This document shows positions 1 through 11,300 of a stretch of 64,000 nucleotides of DNA, in pieces. The position numbers and the translations under genes are program-made. The stretch is from Strigops habroptila (taxonomy: Eukaryota; Chordata; Aves; Psittaciformes; Psittacidae). The DNA is taken from the NCBI RefSeq assembly GCF_004027225.2, contig NC_046358.1, positions 5,298,720 to 5,362,719 of the forward strand, read 5' to 3'. The notes under the pieces were generated by a model. It had not been told where the DNA came from. It saw only the letters and a list, made by a program, of their open reading frames with translations, and did no database searches. Each line of letters begins with the position of its first letter. Within the stretch, counting starts at the first letter, position 1.

Positions 1-300
1 TGGTGATGTTCCCGCTGACTGGAAAAGTGGAAACATAACCCCTGGTTTTTAAGAAGGGAAAAAAGGAAGACCCCAGGGAACTACAGGCTGGTCAGTCTCA
101 CCTCGGTGCCCAGCAAGATCATGGAGCAGATCCTCCTGGAAACTGTGCTCAAGCACATGGAAGATAAGGAGGTGATATGTGACAGCCAGCATGGTTCCAC
201 TAAGGGCAAATGGGGGAAGGTGTCCCTGCCCTTAGCAGGGGGGTTGGAACTAGATGGCATTAAGGTCCCTTCCAACCCAAACCATTCTATCATTCAATGA
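1..300 (+). mobile_element. CR1 LINE fragment, internally deleted
   Basis: Bases 1 to about 207 read as decayed CR1 reverse-transcriptase sequence ([20 protein letters not shown] in one frame). They are joined directly to the CR1 3' tail (AGGGGGGTTGGAACTAGATG and a repeat of ATTCTATCATTCA). The whole stretch between RT and tail is missing, so the copy is deleted internally as well as truncated. The left end runs out of the window. Confidence 0.85.
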
Positions 301-911
301 TGTGTGCTAAATTCATGTCTTCTCTTATTTTGCAGTAACATGCATATCTTATATTACCAGGCCTAACTCCTTTTAATAACCTTTTAATCAAACGCACTGT
401 AGGCACATGATCAGAAATGTTTCTGGTTTGGTTTGGTTTGGTTTTTTTCAGAGGCTGGAAACAGTTTTTTATGAAAGAAATAACTGACATGCTGTAACTG
501 TGCAAGTGTAAATCAAGCTGTATATACTGGCCAGTCTAAATAACTGCGGGTACATGTTGCAGTCATGGACAGACAACAAAGAAGTGATCGCAGCTCCCTC
601 AGCATGCGTTCCTCAATGCTCTTAAGAGTTTATTTTGTGGTTATATTAACTGTATATGTAAGGCTCATGTGAATTCGTGTTTGACTTGAATTGCTGATCC
701 CTCCTGGAGTGTTCAGGCACACCCAGCTGCCTCTGCAGCACTTGCTCCCTGCAGTCAAATATTTCTGCATCTCCTAATGATTCCTGTATTAGTCAGATTA
801 TCTCCCCAGTCATTGGGGTATTGGAAAGTTAACAAGAGGTGTGTAATGTAAATACATCTCACAGATCCTTGATCAACATGTTACTCCTGTTATAATGATG
901 AAGCAGCTGAC
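301..911. other. CELF1 upstream intron, no feature seen
   Basis: This is ordinary A/T-rich sequence between two CR1 copies. No convincing exon, RNA gene or further repeat was found on either strand. Confidence 0.6.
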
Positions 912-1405
912 ATAGAATCATAGAATAGCTAGGGTTGGAAAGGACCTTAAGATCATCTAGTTGCAACCCCCTGCATGGGCAGGGACACCTCACGCTAGAC
1001 CATGTTGCCCAAGGCTCTGTCCGACCTGGCCTTGAACGCTGCCAGGGATGGAGCATTTACCGCTTCTTTGGGCAACCTGTGCCAGTGCCTCACCACCCTC
1101 ACAGTAAAGAACTTCTTCCTGTATCTAACTTGAACTTCCCCTATTTAAGTTTGAACCTGTCACGCCTTGTCCTGTCACTGCAGTCTCCGATGAAGAGTCC
1201 CTCTCCAGCATCCCTTGTAGGCCCCCTTCAGATACTGGAAGCTGCTCTGAGATCTCCACGCAGCTTCTCTTCTCCAGGCTGAACAGCCCCAACTGTCTCA
1301 GCCTGTCTTCATACAGGAGGTGCTCCAGCCCCCCTATCATCCTCATGGCATTCCTCTGGACTTGCTTCAACAGCTCCGTGTCCTCCTTATGTTGAGGACA
1401 GCAGA
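912..1405 (-). mobile_element. CR1 LINE 3' fragment
   Basis: The plus strand begins AGAATCATAGAATAGCTAGG, the reverse complement of the CR1 3' end. It runs through the typical CR1 3' region (CTTGAACGCTGCCAGGGATG; AGCCTGTCTTCATACAGGAG) to about 1405. Frames are broken by many substitutions, so it is an old, inactive copy. Confidence 0.92.
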
Positions 1406-2227
1406 AGATGTTCTGATTGGTGTTTTCAAAGATTATAAGTTTTCAACAAATAACTGACTTTTTTCCCCTTTATCATCTATAGGCTCTGTATATCTCTGGA
1501 TTTATAGATGCATGATAGGCAAAGCGTTGTTTCCAGAAAAATGTATGTTTTGCTCTATAAAGGAGTAGGTTTTGATGTTCTGTGGTAGTTTTGAATAATC
1601 AAATCTTTTTAGCTGTGATTGTTTCAGCAGGTTCAGAGAAGCACTTACCATTTTTCTCCATAGAAGTTGGGAGGGTGTCAAAGATAGTGCACAAGGTAAA
1701 AAAAGTGAAATCAGCCCTTGGAAATGTTGGTGGTGAAGGAACCTCTTAGCTTCACACCTTAATATTGGTGATTATGGGAAGCATCAGTCTGAGCCTCAAG
1801 GCCTTGGACTGCCATTTTGGGAGGCAAGGAGTTAGTTGGGGATGGAAAGACTGTAGTTTGTATTCTTTCTGCTCTGTTACCCATTGCTATCTTCATGGAT
1901 CTGACACTCTGTTTATCTGACAGTGCACTCAGTACTGCTTCGCCAGGGAAAATTGCACAAAACAAGCCCAGTGCATCAGCATTTTCATTGTGTATTAAGC
2001 TGAGCCTCCCTTCACATGGTCACATCCCCTTTTTAATCTGGGATTCCATGTCCCTTTCCCAGTCCAGCCTTGTTTCTGTGGTGTCTATTGCTGGTCTCCC
2101 GGAGCTTCTGTTTCTGTGGTTTGAGTATTTTTTGTGTGGCTGAGTGTTAAGACCTGCAGGACTTTTGGAAGTGGCGTTGTTTGGGGGTTAGGCAATACAC
2201 TGATTTAGTGTTAGTAGTTTGTCACAG
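1406..2227. other. CELF1 intron before the alternative exon
   Basis: A unique-looking sequence with no recognised repeat. It ends in a weak pyrimidine stretch and TTTGTCACAG, which serves as the candidate acceptor of the exon that starts near 2228. Confidence 0.5.
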
Positions 2228-2307
2228 ACTGAGGTGATGGCTGCGTTCAAGTTGGATTTCCTCCCAGAGATGATGGTGGACCATTGCTCATTGAATGCCA
2301 GCCCTGT
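2228..2307 (+). CDS. CELF1: CELF1 alternative N-terminal exon
   Basis: An ATG at 2237 opens 23 codons reading [20 protein letters not shown] then ASP, followed by GT and a perfect GTAAGT donor at 2308. Joined to the exon starting at 4941 it gives VAKK before MNGTLDHP, which is the long CELF1 isoform N-terminus. The exon is preceded by an acceptor-like TTTGTCACAG, so it is probably internal and an untranslated exon lies upstream. The exon start at 2228 is inferred. Confidence 0.9.
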
Positions 2308-5300
2308 GTAAGTATTTCTGTCTTCATGTCTAAGTTTATAACTGAAGTGATGGTGGGAATTGCTGTCTCTGGAGCCTCTGTTGTCTGATGAACTCCCGTT
2401 CCGGGGAACAAGATGGGGGGAATGAGATAGAGCCTGCAGTTTGTTTTCTTGAAGAAATCCTACTGGGTGTTGACGGTTGATGTTGGATCCTGCATAGGGG
2501 GAAAAATAATCTTATAAGTTTGGGGATGAGGGCTAAGGAGGAATAAAGCTATTTGGCAGTACTGTTTATAGTATGCTACAGGTGCTGATATTATAAAATC
2601 AGTTATTTAAATCAATAGTTGGAAGAACAGTTTCTGTTCTTCCCTATTAATGACTCCAGACTAGACCTTTCAGTTAAGGAATGAAAGATTCCTTGAATAC
2701 TGTTGAGATCATGTTAAGAGTTGCCCAGTTAATGCGAGCCATGCTAAGCTCTTGCAGCTACCCATGGCATAGAAGGCGGGGCTGAAGATTATTGTTGGAA
2801 GAGGGTAAATGTTTCCAGTTGTTCTGCTTCATAAAAGGTATTGTTTTCCTTGACTGTTTGGAGATGTGCTCACCGTTTCTGAGTGGAAAGAGAGAGAGGA
2901 GGGAAAGTATTTATGATGATTCCCTTCCGTTCTACTAAGAAGTTTTGTTGCTTATCTCAGGGGAAACCTTGTAACAGTTTTCAGATACCTTAAGGGGGCT
3001 TATAGGAAATCAGGAGAGGGACCTTTTACAAGGGTGTGTGGGGACAGGACAAGGGGGAATGGCTTTAAACTGAAAAAAGGTAAAATTATGAGCTTTCCCT
3101 GGCATCACTTCTTCCATAGGCTCTGAACATCAGCATATTGAGGGGGGAATTAAATAATTCTTTTGGAAATCTTGTTTAATTCTTTAAATTCTGTTCAGGG
3201 GGCAGTATGATTGCAGATGGACAGTGAGAGGAACACTGTTTCATGTGTTAATAAGCCATTCAAAAACGACCTCTAAAGGAAAAAAGCAGTGATGAAGAGA
3301 GCTGACTGCTGTAGAAGGTGGCCACCTGTATTCTTCAACAAAGAGACTGGGGGCAGAGGGAGTCATTGTATAATTACTGTTCCACTCACCACGTCCCTTC
3401 TAGACTACACAGGGGCTGGTCAGCAATTCTAACCTACTGATCACTATAGCTACAATAGAATGTCGTTACAGTCAGTCTCCCACAGAGAGAGGTCCTGTGG
3501 TATACTAGTCTGTGACAACTGATAACAAGACCTCACATTGTACTCACCAAACTGTGAGGGATCAATACAGGAAGCAGTGTATGGTTGTCAACAAGCTATG
3601 CGGAGTTTAACGCAGTTTATCAATGGGCTGTAAACTGTTCATACAGCTAGAGATAATGCCTTGAAGTCTGTTGAAGATTTCCATACTCAAAACTTCTGTA
3701 TTGTTGTAGTCAAAGAAGTGACTTTTTTTCTATGTTAACACCCTACCATTCCTCGATTCAGTGTGTGGCTAACTATGGATTGTCCAATCTTCGTGTACAA
3801 CCCTAACCCTGTTTTTTCTTGCCAAATATTGCTGAAAGCTCTCTAGTTTCACAATGAGCTATTGCTTGGTAAACCTTTAAAGAAACTTCTCATCTGTTCA
3901 GTTGTACCTGTTTCTCTGTGTTAAGATGGATCCTCACCCTGGGAAATAGTTCCGGGTAATCACATTTAAAAACAATGAAGAAAATATTATCCTCTTATTT
4001 TCAGTGGTTACTGGTAACTCCAGTGATCTGTGGGTAGACTGAGTTCAGGTTCCTTCCTGTTCTGGCTTCTTTTTCTGTGAAATTTTACATGGTTGAACTA
4101 GTGATATTTTTTTAGTCATTTCAACAGAATTATGTCCTGAATCTCAGTTGTTCACTACATATAGGAATAAGCCTTAAGAGATGTTTTAAACAGCTGCGTA
4201 GAGAGTGCTTGGTTTCCAGGTACACACCTTGCCAGTGAACGTGAATGATTGGCCTGATTTCGGCTGGAATAGAGTTAATTCTCTTCCTAGTAGCTGCTAC
4301 AGTGCTGTGTTTTGGCTTTAGTCTGAGAATAATGTTAATAACACACCTTAAGAAGCCAGGAGAGAGCACAGCCAGGACAGCTGATCCAAACTAGCCACAG
4401 GGGTGTTCCATACCCTAGAACATCATGCTCAGGATATAAACTGCGGGGAGTTAGTTAGAAAGGATTGATTGCTGCTCAGGATGGGCTGGGCATCAGCGGG
4501 TGGTGAGCAGTTGTATTGTGCATCACTTGTGTTTTCTGACTTTTTATTTCTTGTTTGTTGTTGTTGCCTATTATTGTTATCAATAGTTATTGTTAGTTTT
4601 ATTTCTATTATCATGTTCTACTTCAATTATTAAACTGTTCTTATCTCAACCCATGGGTTGTACATTCTTCTGACTCTTCTCCCCAAGTAGCTACGTGGTA
4701 CTTTAGTTGCCAGCTGGGTTTAAACCATGACAGTGATGTTTCTGAATATTCTCTGGTATGCAGGACTGGGAATGTGCAAGAGTCTTTTTTTATATGTGTA
4801 TCTTAATTACATACATTGATATATGTGTAGAAATAATTTGGTTTTTTTTTATCTTGCTGTAAGCATGCTGCTTCTAGCTGCAACAGCATCTAAAACCTGT
4901 AAAAAGATATAAACCAGAAATTCATTCTTGATTTCCATAGTGCAAAGAAAATGAATGGCACACTGGATCACCCAGACCAACCTGATCTAGATGCTATCAA
5001 GATGTTTGTGGGTCAGGTCCCACGGAGCTGGTGTGAGAAGGATCTAAGAGAACTTTTTGAACAGTATGGTGCTGTCTATGAAATCAATGTCTTGAGGGAC
5101 AGGAGCCAAAACCCTCCTCAAAGCAAAGGTGAGAATTTCTATGCTTCTCATGAGACTAGGAGTGTTAGCTGCTTTCATGTAGTTAGTCTTAGCTGTTTGC
5201 TTATTCAAAGTTTGTTTGCTTATTCAAACGTCCCTGTGAGGAGCTCCTGTGTGACCAGGTGTTCATGCTAGCCCAGGCTTTATAGTCTGAAGTGTATGTA

Positions 5301-8300
5301 TCTGATTATATTTGGACTGCTGTCCAGTCATTAACTGAGCTGAGGAAAATCATAATTTAAGAGCTCAGAAGTGATGGGGATGCTTGAAGAGTATGGATTA
5401 TAATTGCAAAGCAGAACTTAAAGTTAATATTGTGTTGCTCCAGAGCATCTTTGTGATGCTATAATATAGTCAAAGTGTTGCTGGAAGTGTCACAGTTTCA
5501 GATAAAATACAAAATTGAGGTCTTACTCAGTTGTATACCATCAAATACTTGTGTACATCAAATCCTAACTAAATGCTGTACCTGGATTTGCAGCTCAGTT
5601 AAGTGCAATGTCTTATTTCCTGTGAAACTAGGTAAGTTTTTGGTACTAGCAAATAATTGTTGAGTTTGATAATGAAAGTAGCCATCAATTCTTCGGCAGA
5701 TGTATCTAAGCATTTGCTTTAATAGCATATTGGTGATGTTGGGCCAGTTATTTTATTACACTTAGAAATCTTCTTTGAACAGTCACTATCAGTAGTACCT
5801 ACCTATTTCAATGTCTACCCTCTTCTACTTGTCATAAGTTTTGCATTGGAAGGATAGAAGTGGGACTTGCAATTTCCACACAGCATATCAAGATTCATAG
5901 TTCTTTCTTGGCTAGAATCTTGTTTTCATTGCAGGGTGCTGTTTTGTTACATTTTATACCCGTAAAGCTGCACTAGAAGCACAGAATGCTCTTCACAACA
6001 TGAAGATCCTCCCAGGGGTAAGAGAAGAGCGATGCTTTCTTCACAACTCTTTGTTTTTCTGAGCTCTGGCACCACTGATGTACAAACATATGTTATCTTG
6101 CCCTCAAATAATGTTTTAAAAGAACTATTCAAAAGAGCAATGTCATGAGATTTATATGATAACAGATCTTAAGGGAATTTTGAAGCATATGGTAGTGAAG
6201 TGGGTGGGTATGGCTCCTATAATACTCTCCAAGGAGGAATGATGGCATATCATAAGGAAAGCTTTTCTTTCTTCTAGAAATCTATGTGTTGTTACATATG
6301 CATTTCTGTAGAGGCAATTTAGGCCTTCTTTCTCTTTTTTCCACAATTCATATGGGATGTATTTCATAGAGTATAAAGTGAATGTTATCTAGGATTAAAT
6401 AATCTTTTTACATTTCAGATGCACCATCCTATCCAGATGAAACCAGCTGACAGTGAAAAGAGTAATGGTAAGCTTTAGTATAGCCTCAGTTCGGTGGCAT
6501 CATTTGCTCTAATAGGGAAGCTTGAGGATTTTCCTTTTGTTAACAGCTTCTGATGAAGTCTTCTTGAATTGGAGACAAAAAAAAGAGAAGCTGTGTTTTC
6601 AATGCAGTAGGTAGTATAAGTGATGTCTAAAATTCCATGACTCAGAATCTCCCACTGCTGCTGCCTGCAGTAGAACCATGTTGTCAGTTAGGGAAACATC
6701 CAGTGAGTTCTTCTTTGTACTAAGGTGGTTTAAATACGTGTTGGGGATGTGGACAGTGGAATTGAGTGCACCCTCAGCAAGCTTATGGATGACACCAAGC
6801 TGAGTGCTGTGGCTGATATCCTAAAGGGGAGAAATGCCATCCAGAAGGACCCTGAAAGGCTAGAGATGTGAATCTTGTGAAGTTCAACAAGGCCAAGTGC
6901 AAGGTCCTGCACCTGGGTCAGGGCATTCCCAAACATGGATGCGTGCTTGGTGATGAGTGGATTGAGAGCAGCCCTGTGGACAAGGACTCGGGTTATTTGT
7001 GGCTGAAAAACTGAATATAAGCCAGCAGTGTTTGTTTGCAGCTGAGAAAGCCAGTCATATCCTGGTCTGCATCAAAAGAAGGGTTAATAGGTCAAGGGAG
7101 GTGATTCTCCTGCTCTACTCCCCTCTCATGAGACACCTCCTGGAGTACTGTGTGCAGCCCTGGGGCCCCCAACATAAGAAAGACATAGACCCACTCTAGC
7201 GGATCGATAGGAGGTCCGTGAAGATGATCAGAGGGCTGAAGCGTTTTTCCTATGAAGACAGGCTGAAAGTGTTGATGTTGTTCAGCCTGGAGAAGAGAAA
7301 GCATAGGGGACACCTTATAGCAGCCTTCCCATACCTAAAGGGGGCCTTACAGGAAAGATGGGAGGTATTCTTTATTGGGGAGAATAGTGATAGGAAGAGA
7401 AAGAACAGTATTAAACTGAAAGAGTGTAGATTTAGATTAGATATTAGGAAAAAGTTCTTCCCTGTGAGGGTGGTGAATATTTCTGCACATTGGCCATTTC
7501 AGATGGATTAAGACATTTAGCATCTACCACTGGGTAAATGATCATTTTTCCATGCAGTTCCATGATGAGTTTATATATGTACATGCTCAGATGATTGTGT
7601 ATTTATATAAATTGCTGCAAGATAAGCAAAGAAAGTGTTTAACATCTTGTAGTTTCAGCCTATTTGAATTTATTTTCTTCATTTGCCATAGTTAGTATAA
7701 GATTAGCATTGCATCATGGAGAAGATAATCCTGGTTCCAGAAAACTTACATCTTAAGATAATTGAAAACAGAAGATGGGATATATGGGTAACATCTAGTA
7801 GGAGTAATTCCATCTGCAGGTTCCTCCATGTGTGTACAGAATATGTTTCTGTCTAAATACATCTAGAATGGAGTAATTCTTTTCAACTGTTGTTGGGAGG
7901 AGAACAGAATAGGTTCATTAAATTAAAACTGATCTTGCATCTCTCTCTCACACACAGACACACACACACAGACAAATATCCTGGGAAAATAATGGAAAGA
8001 GGAAAAAAGTATTTAATGGAATTTTAGGGTGACAGTTCTGAGGCTATTATGAAATTATATGAGTTTTAGTAAAAGGTGTAGGTGAACATATAAATTAGAA
8101 AGCATCAGTTAAAGTATTTTAATTTGCCATTATTAAAAGGGATTCTGGTTCTCTTGAACTAAAATGGATGGCAGAAAGTATTTGAAAGCAGCTTTTTGCT
8201 CTGAGAGCTTGAAAGTGAACTGAGTGCAACGTTAAGAATTAATAATCAGTTAAAGTCATAGAGATGGAATAGTTTGGAATTTTCCTCTTAAACACCATAG

Positions 8301-11300
8301 AATGCTCAGCAAATAAGTTGATTTCCCCTCACCATGGCACTTAATAGGAGGAGGCTTTCTTGAAGCTTCAAATTGTGCTACATTTTTCATGATACTGTAT
8401 TTTATATTGTGTTGAATCTTGTATTTTCAGACTGGTTTATATTTCCAAATGATATTCTACATTATTTGCTTCGTCCTTTAAAAGCAAGTATTTCAGAGGT
8501 GATTAGCATCCTTAAATAAGTAAAGCGAGACACAAAGTTCTGCTCTGGATTTGAATTTACCCCACTCCCTTAAGTGACCTTAAACTGACATTCATAACCA
8601 CTAACTGAAAAACTAAGATAAATGTCTTTCTGGACCATTTATTTTAAATTGGTCTGCACAGTGAAAGGCGCTATTCAATTCTAATGTATCTGGTAACACC
8701 AGCACTTAGAGGCAAGGTACAGTAGCACACAGTCTATTGTTCTGATTTGAGGTGTTATTTTCATGCTCATGGTACAGAACAGAATGGATAAATCTGAAAT
8801 AGAACTGAAACTGTTCTGGTTTAGCAACAGATGTTGCTTCCACTGTTGAGACAGGAGCATGAGGGAATAGGCAGATCTAAATTTAAGTGATTGGCATGAT
8901 AAAGAGGCTAGAAATAAGATTTCTGCAGCTCTGTATCAGTTTATGTACAGTTAGGTATGTTGGTAATCTAACGATAGGAGAGACAGAAGCGAGAGGATGA
9001 AAATAGTCCAATAAAACATGTACAAGTCTTCTCTTACTGACCGGGAACTGAACTTAGGAGATAGAGGGAAGTGCTGAATCTGATATATTCTTTCCTTATG
9101 TTCTTGCAGTTCACAGGCTTGCAAGGGAGAAACAGTCAGCAAAATCTAAACATAAACCATCATAAAATGGGCATCCTTGAGGTTCAGTGAGCTATCTTAT
9201 ATGCATCCTCTTAAATTGAAGCGATACTATTATTGGGAATCTGGTTTTGACAAGTCATTACCCTTAGTACAAGGGAAATAACTGCAGCTGGTGGAGAAGT
9301 CTTGACAAAGTAAGATCTAGTAAGCACATACTTGCTGGTAATACTCTTTATCTTTTGCTTTCTTAGCAGTAGAAGATAGAAAGTTGTTTATTGGAATGAT
9401 ATCCAAGAAGTGCAATGAAAATGATATCCGAGTGATGTTCTCCCCCTTTGGACAGATTGAAGAATGCAGGATATTACGTGGCCCAGATGGCCTGAGCCGA
9501 GGTAAGCAGGAAGCTTTTCAGACAGTTCAAGGCTCTCCACTGGATGCTGCTTTTTGCAACTCAAGGTGGCATTTTTTTCCTACCCACCACCATTTTCGTG
9601 TCTGTATTCATCCAGTAGTTGTGGGTGTAAATGAATGACTTGGTTTTTTTTTTTGTTCTTTCCCCAGGTTGTGCATTTGTGACTTTTACAACAAGAGCCA
9701 TGGCGCAAACAGCAATCAAAGCAATGCACCAAGCACAAACCATGGAGGTAAAATAAGTTAGTGGGTGGCAAGAGATGATGTAATTTATCAGGCAGTCACT
9801 ATGGAGTTTGGAGGACTAAAGGGCAGAGAGAAGGATAAGTGCAGTGTGTGTTTCTTCACAAATGCTACTCCCGGACCTTTGTGTGTGTTCTGCTTCTATA
9901 TTTAGAGCTTGAGATAGAAACTTCGTCTGCAGAGAAAATACACCAAAATAGAAAATAGAATTAAAAGCAAATGAGATTTTGAACCCTTAATGAAATGTGC
10001 TGTTTGAATATATATATGTGTATGAATGCATGTAGAGGGAGGGAAGAAGAATACTTCCAATGACTGGGTCTTAATGCAGTATTTTTGTGACTGCTGGGGA
10101 TAGCAAGTATGTAATTGTTTGAATTGCTGTTTGCAGGGTTGCTCTTCTCCCATTGTGGTAAAATTTGCAGACACACAAAAGGACAAAGAGCAGAAACGAA
10201 TTGCTCAGCAACTCCAGCAACAAATGCAACAGATCAGTGCTGCCTCAATATGGGGAAACCTGGCTGGTCTCAACACACTTGGACCCCAATACTTAGCAGT
10301 GAGTTTCTGATTTGGGTTCTTTTAATCTCTTCAGGGATTGCAGTGTCTGACTGTCTTGTAGTGTTTAATGGATTAATTTTTTAGAAGGCTCCTGATAGGT
10401 TTATGAGCAGGCTTCTTAATCCCCACTTAGTGGATGAAGAGGCTGAAATTCAGTTATATGCTAACAGCTAGTCAGGATATATTTAAGTGAGGATTTTGAC
10501 CCCATCCACTGTAGCCCTAATTATTGAAACTTCTTTCTTTGTTTTCCTGTCTTCTGTAGAATGACTATGTGCTGGGAACATTTTCTTAATATGTTATGGC
10601 CTCAATGTAATATGAATGCCCTTTTCATGTTTATCTGATATACATAGTTCTTGTATTCCTATTCCACCTCTTTTTCAGCCTTTATTTCTCTCATCCACTT
10701 CCAGTGAAACCTAGTAGTTGGTGTTGTCCAAATAGAAAAGGTGATCAGGTTGGAAGTGCCAATCAGACAGTGCACAGTAAAATGAAGAAAAGCTACTGTC
10801 TTTAGTAAAACTGACAGAAAATAGTCTGTTGTTTGTCACTGATTTGAGTCGATTTTGCTGGGTCACTAAAGTGTGAACTTGCCAACAACTGATGTGCTCT
10901 GACTAGAGTGGCTATGGGAACTGTGTTCATGCAATATAAGGTCTAGGGAACAGAAAAGGAAAATTTCATGGCATTCTTGGTGTGGTGTGCTCTGGAAGTG
11001 GGGGCATTCTCTCTTTTACTACTGCTTTAGGTTTGGTAGATGGGAATTTTTTATAACACCACCTAGTTAGTTGAGAAGAGAATAGGAAATCCCTCTAGCT
11101 TCTGAGCTGAGGCTTGAGATTTCTGTCATGGCTGCTGTCTTTAAGGAAAGCAGAGTGGGTTCTCTCTCATGGTGTCTCTTTGGTTTTGGTATGGCATATG
11201 CCATTTGTTCTGTGCTGGCAGTGTCAGCTCTAAAGTCTGGCTTGAAGTATGTAGCCTTAGGGGTATCAGTCCTGCCTGAGGTGCTTTGAGTAGGAGTTCT

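Larger units (their letters stand above)
6468..9366. other. CELF1 intron between RRM1 and RRM2 exons
   Basis: The intron contains one CR1 fragment (6735-7505) and a short CT/CA dinucleotide run at 7941-7974. The rest is A/T-rich with no recognised exon or RNA gene. Confidence 0.55.
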
